From the NCBI GenBank assembly GCA_022747635.1, contig JAKTNV010000024.1, positions 6,322,665-6,386,664 of the forward strand: a stretch of DNA of 64,000 nucleotides, written 5' to 3'. The translations under genes were made by a program, and so were the position numbers. Source of the stretch: Hetaerina americana. Taxonomy: Eukaryota; Arthropoda; Insecta; Odonata; Calopterygidae. Positions 25,901 through 34,633 of the stretch are shown here, piece after piece. The stretch's first letter is position 1; the number at the start of each line of letters is the position of its first letter. Below the pieces are notes generated by a model. That model was not told the DNA's origin, ran no database searches, and saw nothing but the letters and a program-made list of their open reading frames with translations.

Positions 25901-28900
25901 GTGGGACTAGTAATCATTTGCAGCTCTATACACGGGGGTTGCCTTACAGGAAAGTGGCCATAAAGTGACCTCACGTAAAGAGAGCTAATAACATATGAAG
26001 TTTTGTTCTGGCATAACCTCGCGTTTCCTGACTTCTTGACATAAAAGCAACTCCAAAATTTCTAAGAATAATTGTCGTCAGTAGTGACACTTTTTTTATG
26101 CGAAGGCTTTTTCGGCGATTGCCTTTTAAGGTAATCTCAGCCACTGCGTCTCCGCTTTTCCACTATTGGCTGCTGTGTTTTCACAATGTTAAAATCTGAT
26201 TGGTGAAAATATTGAAACTTTTTGGGCCTATGTCCTTACATCTACACGTTGATGAAACACGCTTCTGAGCCCGAGTCATGCTCATAATTATATTATGCTT
26301 TTCAGTGAAAGATTTTTTTTGGTCGAAGGCGTTATAAGAGATGGGAGAATTAAGCGGAGAGCTATGTCAAACCAATCCCAAAGTTCATGACTTCTGATGA
26401 TGATGAAATTGTTTTTGACGTTGGGGAATGATATACGGGTTAGCTGTTGTCTTCGGATCGAACTGAAAATTTAATATTATAGCATAGAGCTAAGGTGCCT
26501 TCGGTCATTCCCGCGATGGGCATCGAAGGAAACTTTTATCGGGTAGATTTCATTGCTAGGATCTCCAATGATATTGAAAAATTTTTAATTGATGTGGTTT
26601 ACTGCTTTAAGAGGCTTTAAAATATTATTATAGTTAAATTTGACTACATAAAATATTATTAGATGAATGTGACTCAATGAAAAATTAATATTTCCATAGA
26701 TTCAAGCAGGATTCTTGAGTTGGCCCGCCGATATTTTTAAGGCGATAATTCGGCCCAATTGGGTCTCGAAGAGAAATATTATCGCTCTTTGCAGTTCTTC
26801 GTCGGCGCCAAAACACAATACGTTTCGAGGTAATAATTCACTGTAGAATTTTAGATTAACTCCTGCGGAATTAACTCTCGGACTAAAATAAATGTACATC
26901 TTGCATAAATGCAGGGGAGATTTTATTTTTTGATTTTGTCAAAAATTTATTATAAATAAAATAAAATTACAGTATTTTGAAGTAGCGTATCAAAATTATT
27001 AGATGAGCAAGGCTGGGAATCACTCACCGAGCGAAGTTTAAATTGCAGATAAAATCTCTTGCATTATTTAGAAGGTCTCTTTAGTAATGATGTTGAAAAT
27101 GCATAATTAAACCCATCGTGCTACGGTAGGCGAGATCATGTCAATAAATTAAGAGATACTAAGTGCAGAACAGAGAGATTTAAGATGTCATTTTTTCCAC
27201 GAACGATTAGAAATTAGAAGAACGTCGTCCGATCGCGCTAGGAGAAAAAATCCGAGGTAAAATTAGTCTGGTGTGTATTCAACCTCTGCCACACTCCCTA
27301 GCGGTGGTTTTGCAAGGTACTAAAAATACTAATGCTAAAAAAATTATTGAAGAAACGCATAACCGAGGGATGGCTAGAGAATCTTAAAAATGAAGTTAAT
27401 TTTCGCTCTCGAATTGAAAGAAACCAGATGAGTGTTCACCGTAATCGTCTAAGGGAAAATTTGCCAGATGAGGAAGCTGCTTTTGTTGCCGTTTTAAAAT
27501 ATGACATTTAAACTAGTGACATATCTCTTTTAATTAACGGAATATTGAATAAAATTTAATAAAATCATAAAGGAGTTTATGCTGAGGTGAAGCTTGGTGT
27601 TCAGTAATGGCAGCTGTTAAGGTATTTAGTGTTATGCTGAACTGATATTATAAGGGTAGCTATTCCTACGAAGACCTCAACATTGCATCACAGTTTTCCT
27701 GAGCTCACCGAAAACCTTCATTCCGAACGGTAATTCGCTAATAATAATATCTGCTGCATTATTTTTTTATTTGAGCTAATTTTATCTTATGAGGAGCGTA
27801 ATGGCACTTCTATGTAGATGCCAGACATATAATAATTGGTTTGTAATGTGGATGGTGCACGTCTGGTTGTGGAATTATCACAGCGTTCAGGGTGTTCACT
27901 TAAATTCACTGTTTCAAATTAGAAGAGGAAGAATTGACTACTATCACATTTGCCAGATTTGTACTACTATTAGTTTCTATTGATTTTGAAATGATAAATT
28001 TTGATTATTTCTGCCTGCGTTCGGCTACATCTAATTCTTTGATTCTCAAGTCATGACACGTTTAAATTTGCTGACTTTACATGAAGACTTCCAAGCGATG
28101 GCATAGAAAATAATTCAAATAAGACATATAATAATGGGCATGTGATGATGTGGAATCACTAGGTTGTGTGACACACACACACACACACCTTAGCGGAGGC
28201 TGGCGTCATGTGGGATGTCTGCGGTGAGTCTGTCGCGCGGCGAATCAAAAGCGAATTCGCGCACAGGTATGTGAGAATCCCTTCTCTCGTTATGTCCTTC
28301 CTTCCGCCACCCACCCTCCTCCGGTGCGTCTCGGCGGAGCGGGTGCCCCGCGTGGCAACCGACGGCCGCCGTTCGATTTGCGACCGCGCGGCACCATCGC
28401 CCGCAGCAGCTCCCACGGCGGGCGGCTGAGGGGGAGGGGAGGGCAGGTCTGAATGCGAGGGGGAGGGGCGCGGGGAAGCATGACGGGTCGTGGGAGGAGG
28501 TGGGGGGGAGCGAAAAGGGGTGGGGCGCGATCAAGTGGGGAATTTCGCCCCCGTTGGAGGGCGTACCCCACCCCCCTCCCACTAATTCCCACACGCGTCT
28601 GCCCTCGTTTACGATGGGATCCGGAGAGAGAGGTGCTGGAGATCGACAGCAGCATCAACCCTCCCCCTCTGCATCCCCCGACCCTGCTCCCCTGCCCCCC
28701 CCCCAGGTCCTCTTAATTCTCCCCCCTCCGCCCCACTTCCCTCCTTCCTCCCGTCCTCCCTAATCCCACACTCCCAAACCCACACCTCTCTCTCCCTCTC
28801 TCGCTCCCTCGTGGCATTCCCCGCATTCCGGTCCCTGTAGCATCATCCCCTCCCGTCAAAACAGCTTCCCAACAGTCTGCTTGCTGCCCATCGTCCGCAC

Positions 28901-29094
28901 CGTATCTCTCTCTCGCCACAAATTTCCAGGGTCCGTGCCCCTGATCCTCGGGATGGAGTTGCTTCTTCTGCGGCACAGATTGACCGGGTGCGATTTAAAC
29001 GACCCGTGTGCGTGCGGTGGGCCGTGGGGGAAGCAGGGATGGCCGAGGTAGAATGAAGTGCCTTTTTTTTGTTCTTATGCGACTGCTCTTTTTT
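22925..29094. other. Noncoding stretch with GC-rich islands
   Basis: No supported gene. It includes a purine/pyrimidine-rich island at about 24050-24560, a GC-rich patch at about 25300-25470, a (CA)n microsatellite at 28171-28188 and a strong GC-rich, G- and C-run island at about 28200-29040. Open frames in the islands (for example 28290-28658 minus) are rich in Pro, Arg and Ser and are composition-driven. Confidence 0.45.
28171..28188. repeat. (CA)n microsatellite
   Basis: Nine uninterrupted AC dinucleotides immediately before a GC-rich island. Confidence 0.9.
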
Positions 29095-29165
29095 ACATCA
29101 AGTGCTGATGTGGCCTCGTGGGTAGCGCGTTGTGCTGCTTGCTGGTGGGTTCGGGGTCCAAATCC
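29095..29165 (+). repeat. Possible tRNA-derived SINE head
   Basis: The segment has a tRNA-like layout: an A-box-like TGGCCTCGTGGGTAGCG, then a B-box-like GGTTCGGGGTCCAAATCCC about 30 bases on. No second copy was found in the window and the downstream limit is unclear, so this is a weak call. Confidence 0.35.
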
Positions 29166-29474
29166 CTCTTGGTAATGGGCACCACTAGCTGGCCGGAGTC
29201 GGGTGATTTTTTTGGATACAAGAACTTTCCAGTGAAGAGCAAGTAGGGGATCGCGGGAGGAAAAGCTGCCCCCTCTTCCCTGAGTTTGTGATTGCACACA
29301 CCGTTGGGAGCAGTACATGTTGGTCCTCACCCTCATCTAACAAGCCAAACTTCGGATTAAATACTGCAATGAAAATACATTGGGCTAAAACAAACCCGAT
29401 GGTTAAAAATGGTATAATCACGCTGAAAACATGTTGATAAATCTTTTGCGGTTTGTACATAACTTTCCATTTCC

Positions 29475-29516
29475 TCGCAACAATTTCAGAGTGTAAAAAT
29501 CATTCGCCTTGACTGG
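29475..29516 (-). repeat. Inverted fragment of tRNA-like SINE family B
   Basis: On the minus strand this is the end of the family B element at 29741-29850: TCCCAGTCAAGGCGAATG followed by the ACACTCTGAAA tail. It is in opposite orientation to that copy, about 300 bases away, so the two could pair. Confidence 0.8.
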
Positions 29517-29523
29517 GACTTGC

Positions 29524-29587
29524 GCATTAGCGGATGACTCCGTTATAAGTTACTGTTGCGGCATCTCCCGCAGTTTCTTTGGAATTT
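29524..29587 (+). repeat. GGATGACTCCGTTA direct repeat, copy 1
   Basis: About 64 bases, nearly identical to 29856-29922 (TGCGGCATCTCCCGCAG is shared). Each copy directly follows a family B SINE piece, although the two SINE pieces face opposite ways. Confidence 0.8.
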
Positions 29588-29740
29588 GTCAAAGTGAAAA
29601 CACCATAAGTGTTTAAAGTTGGCTTTAACCTCGTGGACTGTGGCGCCTCGCGCACGACTACGAATGCCTGTGACATTGTATGTTCGGCATTTCGTCACAA
29701 CATCTTGTTCCTTTAAAAGCCCCAAAATTTCAGAGTTTAA

Positions 29741-29850
29741 GAGGACGCCTCGGTAGCTTAAGTGGCTAAAGCACTCGACCGGATATTGAGGGATCTGGGT
29801 TCGTATCCCAGTCAAGGCGAATGATTTTTACACTCTGAAATTGTTGCATT
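29741..29850 (+). repeat. tRNA-derived SINE, family B, copy 1
   Basis: The head folds much like a tRNA. The acceptor strands are GCCTCGG and a closing CAAGGC, the D stem is GCTT/AAGC, and the anticodon stem CTCGA/TTGAG has a seven-base loop CCGGATA. The T arm CTGGG/CCCAG encloses TTCGTAT. A non-tRNA tail follows (GAATGATTTTTACACTCTG). Loop position 33 is C rather than the usual T, and the same tail follows the copy at 58305-58421. This points to a SINE rather than a working tRNA gene. Confidence 0.75.
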
Positions 29851-29855
29851 GAAAT

Positions 29856-29922
29856 GCACATTAGCGGATGACTCCGTTAAAAGTTACTGTTGCGGCATCT
29901 CCCGCAGTTTCTTTGGAATTTC
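29856..29922 (+). repeat. GGATGACTCCGTTA direct repeat, copy 2
   Basis: A nearly identical second copy of 29524-29587, immediately downstream of family B SINE copy 1. A more diverged relative lies at 22861-22924. Confidence 0.8.
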
Positions 29923-30729
29923 CATTTCCTGTTTTTTCACTTCGCATAGGGTCAAAGAAACTTTCATTTCTGGTGACATTTCTTGGCAATGTTAAAATTT
30001 ACTGAAGCCAGATTGTAATCGCAATTTGAAAATAAATTAAATTTACTTTTGTGTGTGGAGAAGCAAAGTCATTTAATGCCACGGCCTAAATAGCGTAGGC
30101 GCAGGTTTGTGCGCGGATTAGGACGGTGACCCAGAAGGTATCCCTTTTGTACGTGCTGTTCTTATCTATGCGAGAGAGAGAGAGAAATCTGAGATACTAC
30201 TCACATAAGTTATAATCATCTGCAAGCACCCTCGCGGCCTAAATATATTTTAGAGAAATTCATTTCTTCTTCACATAATAGCATTTACTTCGTGTTTGAT
30301 GGAAAATTAGAAAGCTTTGAAGTTCATTTTCAACATATGAATGCAAACATCCATTACAAGGACGATCGGGTAATCGCAGTTCGTTTGCTATATTGAGTGT
30401 CAGAGGCAGTAGCTGGTCTCAACTTGAATTGGAGTTTGACTGTGGGGCCGGCTGAATTTTTACGACCGCATTATTAATTCTCAACTGAGTGTTTCTCCTA
30501 AGTATCCCTTCCACAAACAAAGGTCGAGTTAAGTAGCCATAAAGTAGTCGTTTTATAATATTTACGTTGATTTTTTCTCAGAAGATAGAGCGTGATGGAT
30601 TCCTCCTTGTATGAAATTTTTCGGTTTCGGAGGTCTTCATAGCGTCTGGGTGTTATTCTTGAGGAGACAATGTGAACATCTCATTAAAGCTTATCTGCTG
30701 TACCCTCTACATTGGAATATACTGTGAAA
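29923..30729. other. Noncoding, with (GA)n at 30172-30185
   Basis: AT-rich DNA with a short GA microsatellite and no supported gene. Confidence 0.5.
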
Positions 30730-30731
30730 TA

Positions 30732-32064
30732 CTACCTTGATCAAAAAGTTCCCGGAATAACCACCGTGTGGCGCTCCCATCGTTCCGATTTGAGTTCTGT
30801 TTTTTTTTGTTAAATTGGTACATCTGTTGTTGATATTCCCTTTAAATCTTAGTGTCATAACTTGACATTTGCAAAAGTTACGTAGCCAAGAGTACATCTA
30901 TCTCTGTGTGTGTTGGCGATTTTTTACAATTGCAGAAATGGATTTAAATTTGCAACAACGAACTTGTATTAAATTTTGCGTAAAAAACGGATTTAGTGGC
31001 GCACGGACGTTGGAAATGTTGGAAAAGTGTTTCGGCAACGATTCTCTAAAAAAAACGGTCGTTTACCAGTGGCACGAGCGGTTCAGAAGTGGTCGTGAGT
31101 CAATCGAAGATGATGAACGCAGTGGCAGACCATCGACATCGAAAGTCGGTGAAAAAATTGATAAAGTAAAAGAAATGTTGGTCAATAACCGCAAATTAAC
31201 CATCAGAGAAATAGCGGAGGACTTGAACATTGCCTATGGATCCGCCCAAGACATTGTGGTTAATGATTTGGGTTTCCGTCGTGTAGCAGCAAGGTTGGTT
31301 CCAAAAGACCTCAATTTCATGCAAAAAAGAGACCGTGTTGACGTCGCAAAAGACATGATTTGCGAGGCTGAATCCGATCCCACATTCATCAAAAGGATCA
31401 TTACTGGAGACGAGACGTGGGTTTATGAGTACGACACGCAATCCAGACATCAGGCAAGTGAATGGCGTTCACCAAATGAGCCGAGACCAAAAAAACCACG
31501 TCGTTTTCAGTCAAAAAAGAAGGCAATGCTGACGGTTTTCATGGATTACAACGGTGTAGTGCATCATGAATTTTTGCCAGAAGGCCAGACAGTAAACAAA
31601 GAGTATTATTTGGGCGTTATGAGACGTTTGCGTGAAGCAATTCGCCGAAAGAGACCAGAAATGTGGGCAGAAAACTCGTGGATTTTGCACCATGATAACG
31701 CACCGTCGCACAGTGCTATCATTATTCGTAATTTTTTGACGAAAAATGCAACAAATACCATCCAACAGCCACCGAATTCACCTGATTTGGCTCCCTGTGA
31801 CTTCTTTCTGTTCAATCGAGTTAAAAAACCATTACGGGGAACGCGTTTTAGCAGCCGAGAGGAAGTAATGGAAAAATCGCAGGAAGCACTGATGGACATA
31901 CCGAAAACCGAATATAAAAAATGTTTCGAGGATTGGATCAAGCGCTGGCATAAGTGTGTTGCAGTCGATGGGGATTACTTTGAAGGGGACAATATAGATT
32001 TAGATGAATAAACTTGTATTTTTAATTTTCTGAATAAATTCCGGGAAATTTTTGATCAAGGTAG
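30732..32064 (+). mobile_element. mariner transposon, copy 2 (apparently intact)
   Basis: A complete 1333-bp element flanked by TA on each side (30730-30731 and 32065-32066). The 27-bp terminal inverted repeats (CTACCTTGATCAAAAA..., ending CCCGGAAT) differ by one base between ends. The size, the TA target and a single intronless transposase are typical of the mariner family of the Tc1/mariner superfamily. Confidence 0.95.
30938..32011 (+). CDS. mariner transposase, D,D34D
   Basis: A 357-residue transposase that excises and reinserts the element at TA sites. The ATG at 30938 is chosen because it starts the usual N-terminus; the frame stays open 23 codons further upstream without another ATG. 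Residues 1-110 hold the paired helix-turn-helix DNA-binding region that recognises the terminal repeats. LVPKDL (about 120-125) sits where other mariners carry WVPHEL. The catalytic aspartates are D158 (GDETWVYEYD), D253 (HHDNAPSHSA) and D288 (LAPCDFF), with exactly 34 residues between the last two. No stop or frameshift interrupts it, and the length is normal for the family. From sequence alone it looks able to code for an active enzyme; activity itself is untested. Its promoter is presumably in the short 5' leader inside the element. Confidence 0.95.
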   Translation: MDLNLQQRTCIKFCVKNGFSGARTLEMLEKCFGNDSLKKTVVYQWHERFRSGRESIEDDERSGRPSTSKVGEKIDKVKEMLVNNRKLTIREIAEDLNIAYGSAQDIVVNDLGFRRVAARLVPKDLNFMQKRDRVDVAKDMICEAESDPTFIKRIITGDETWVYEYDTQSRHQASEWRSPNEPRPKKPRRFQSKKKAMLTVFMDYNGVVHHEFLPEGQTVNKEYYLGVMRRLREAIRRKRPEMWAENSWILHHDNAPSHSAIIIRNFLTKNATNTIQQPPNSPDLAPCDFFLFNRVKKPLRGTRFSSREEVMEKSQEALMDIPKTEYKKCFEDWIKRWHKCVAVDGDYFEGDNIDLDE

Positions 32065-32066
32065 TA

Positions 32067-32868
32067 TGTCGTACAAGTAAGCTCAATTCGTCGAATTCCA
32101 ATGTTTATGAACTCAAAATCCTTAATATTTGGCCGAAGTCTCGATCGTTTCCCAACATCCAGTTGAAAACGTCTGCGTTTTCAAATGACATGGAACCAAG
32201 GGAAGGACTCTTTTCCAGCTCGTACATTCGCAACACATCACACTAGTGGGTAAATGCTGTAGAAGTATTAAAGATTAATTAAAAAATATTTAATTTTTAT
32301 TCGAATGTTATCTTAACATTTTATCATGATAGCGTTTGGAATGTTTTTCCTTGGGGCACGGAATTGCGAACTTGTTTTTCTTGCCTTTCAGATTCACCGC
32401 AATCTGAAGTGACGACTGATAACCCAAATGCTAAAAAAAGAAATACTTTGCATTTAAAGTTGAACTTTTTTTTGAATTTGGATAGTTTCTCATATTTTTT
32501 ATTTCACTTTAGCTGAAGAAACGGAGTATATGCGAGTCTTAGATACTTAGCGTGAAAGGAATGGGATAATGGAAAGAAGTCATGGAGAGCGCCACACCCC
32601 TCAATTTGCCCTTGATTTCCTCCCAAGGAAAAATTTCTAAGACGGAACAATGTAAAATATGAGATCATGCATCTTTACTGCGCGGATTTTCCTCTCGCCA
32701 CGAAGCGGATTTCCATCGAAGGAGTGCTTGCGATTACGATTCTCACGTATTACTGTTCAACCCGATGATTTGTGTCAGCGCCAGAAATCTTGTAATTTTG
32801 AGGTCCTTAACGCCAAGTATAAAGAATGGTGATAGCGCTCTTCCTCTAGTTCTTCCATTAGTGACCGA
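32067..32868. other. Noncoding, no feature recognised
   Basis: AT-rich sequence with short broken frames only. Confidence 0.5.
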
Positions 32869-32913
32869 CCTCTCGTTATCCATCGCGTCATGAACGCTAT
32901 GGATAACGAGAGG
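32869..32913. repeat. Hairpin, 15-bp stem
   Basis: CCTCTCGTTATCCAT (32869-32883) is the exact reverse complement of 32899-32913. The loop can extend the stem by GCG/CGC after one mismatch. It lies 21 bases from a second strong hairpin. Confidence 0.8.
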
Positions 32914-32934
32914 GCACTGTGAAGGTCCACGGGG

Positions 32935-32994
32935 CAGGGAGGGGCAGTTTTTAGTCACACACGTCCGTGTGCGCCTAAAAACTACCCCTCCCTG
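32935..32994. repeat. Hairpin, 20-bp stem with nested CACAC/GTGTG
   Basis: The arms 32935-32954 and 32975-32994 (core GGGAGGGGCAGTTTTTAG) pair with one mismatch. The loop contains CACAC and GTGTG, which can extend the structure. This could be a small foldback element or the fold of a noncoding RNA. Confidence 0.8.
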
Positions 32995-34080
32995 AATAAA
33001 GTAAATGACTCCGAGTCTCATATGGAAATGTAATCTTTTTTTCTGCATATTAGGTGCATATAAATAGTTCCGTTTTATTCATTAAAACAATTTAGCCGCA
33101 CCTATAGACCGGTGGATGTACTAAATTGCTTCAGAAGTGAAAAACACTGTTAATTTGCTCCGCAGCAACAATCCTTTAAAATTTTAACTCAGCATTTTAA
33201 ATTTCAGGTCTTCGCCCACCACCTCAAGTTGAAGTAATTGTATTAAAAAAATGCATGAGCATCCGATAGCCACATTGAGAAGATATTTAAACGGTAATTC
33301 ATTTCGCCTAACCCCACAAATTCAGAGAAAAATGCGATAAATGAAATGAAAGTAGTGCCTTGCGTTCAACTCAGTCCTTCGCTTATGTCTATTCAAATGA
33401 GAGGGATTCGAGGTGAAAGGATATTCGTGAACCCTACTATTCAATGATTAATCGTTTAATTTAGAAGGGTTAAAATTAAGATATTCATGGAACGCCCTCG
33501 AGGACGTTTCCAAAAGATCACTTGGATCGGATGCCGGATTGTAGCGGGAGCTACGCAATTCCAGTCCCCCGCTTCGGTGCCCTAGGTTCGATTCGCGGTA
33601 TAGGAAATGTTTTCCAATAGGGCTTTCTCTAAGTAACTCAAAGAAATACTACGAGGGTTAGCGCCGCTGAGCGAGGCGCTAACCTCGGCGCCTTTCGTTT
33701 TGTTAGGGTGAAGATCACTTTTAGATATTGTTAGATACTGAAGATGAGGATTAGACTGGACTTCAGTCAACGCCCCTTTCTATCTCGCTTTATGCTAGTT
33801 ACCCGTCAAAACCATGATAACTTCATGTAATGTTTCCATAATAATAGAGGATGTAGGCTTTGTTGGATGGCATTTATTCATTATCTTTCAGTATTTCATT
33901 TATTAAGATATCCATTATTGTTCATTTATGTGAACGTATTTAGCTAAAAGCGTTTTAGTACACTAAGATTATTACATTATACCGAAGCACATCAGCATTA
34001 TCATCTTATTGCAGGATAGCATGAAAAATTATTTAGATACAACTCATATTAAGATTTGAAAAGTAATGTAATATCGATCA
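32995..34080. other. Noncoding; tRNA-like fragment and short hairpin
   Basis: A B-box-like GGTTCGATTCG at 33586-33596 may be SINE debris. A hairpin at 33652-33687 pairs CGAGG(G)TTAGCGCC with GGCGCTAACCTCG, with one bulged base. No gene is supported. Confidence 0.4.
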
Positions 34081-34082
34081 TA

Positions 34083-34631
34083 CAGGGTTCGTCCGGAAAA
34101 TAAGTGTACTGATTTTTTCCCGCCGCTCCAGGCGCGCCCAGCACCGCTCTGACGGGCTGCGATTGGAGGGGGGTATGTTGACAAGCGACGCTGAAAAAGG
34201 CAGTCGGCTCTGAGCTGTGGTGTAGTGAGGAGCTCTGTTAACGCGAACCTCCACGCTCGACCCACGTCACGGAACGCGATGCCGAAGTTTTTGGAGCAGC
34301 GTTATTCCATCAAATTTGCGGTAAAGCTTGGGAAATCGTCTACCGAAACTGTCGGTATGATTAACCAGGCTTACGGGGAGTCAGCCATGTCCAGAAACAT
34401 GATCTTTCGGTGGCACAAGATGTTCGTGGAGGGCAGAGAAGAGGTCGACGACGAGTCTTCGAGAGGTTCCCGATGATGCCTTCGCGGGAGCGTTCCAGGA
34501 ATGGGAACGCCGCTGGAACAAGTGTATCGACTCACAAGGGTCCTATTTTGAGGAATATTAGCTTAAGATATGTAAAAGTGTAATAATTTTTTTTCCTGAG
34601 CTCAGTACACTTATTTTCCGGACGAACCCTG
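34083..34631 (+). mobile_element. Internally deleted mariner-like element
   Basis: A 549-bp element bounded by TA (34081-34082 and 34632-34633). The terminal inverted repeats begin CAGGGTTCGTCCGGAAAATA and run about 30 bp, ending near AAGTGTACTGA. It keeps the start and end of a transposase gene but has lost the middle, so it is non-autonomous. The ends differ from those of the 15.2 and 30.7 kb mariners, so this is a separate family. Confidence 0.92.
34279..34561 (+). pseudogene. mariner-like transposase remnant (N- and C-termini)
   Basis: From ATG at 34279 the frame gives MPKFLEQRYSIKFAVKLG and a helix-turn-helix typical of mariner transposases, including FRWHKMFVEGREEV, up to a stop at 34476. 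Overlapping in another frame is the family's usual C-terminus, with WERRWNKCIDSQGSYFEEY ending at the stop 34559-34561. The whole catalytic core between them is deleted; the junction lies near 34460-34475. The product could at most be a short DNA-binding peptide. It could compete for transposon ends, but that is inference. Confidence 0.9.
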
Positions 34632-34633
34632 TA

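Noticed and set aside
28171..28188. A CRISPR-like or satellite array
   Set aside because: It is a simple CA microsatellite. No spaced repeats exist anywhere in the window.
29741..29815. A functional tRNA gene
   Set aside because: Base 33 of the anticodon loop is C instead of T, the acceptor stem is imperfect, and a conserved SINE tail follows in both copies.
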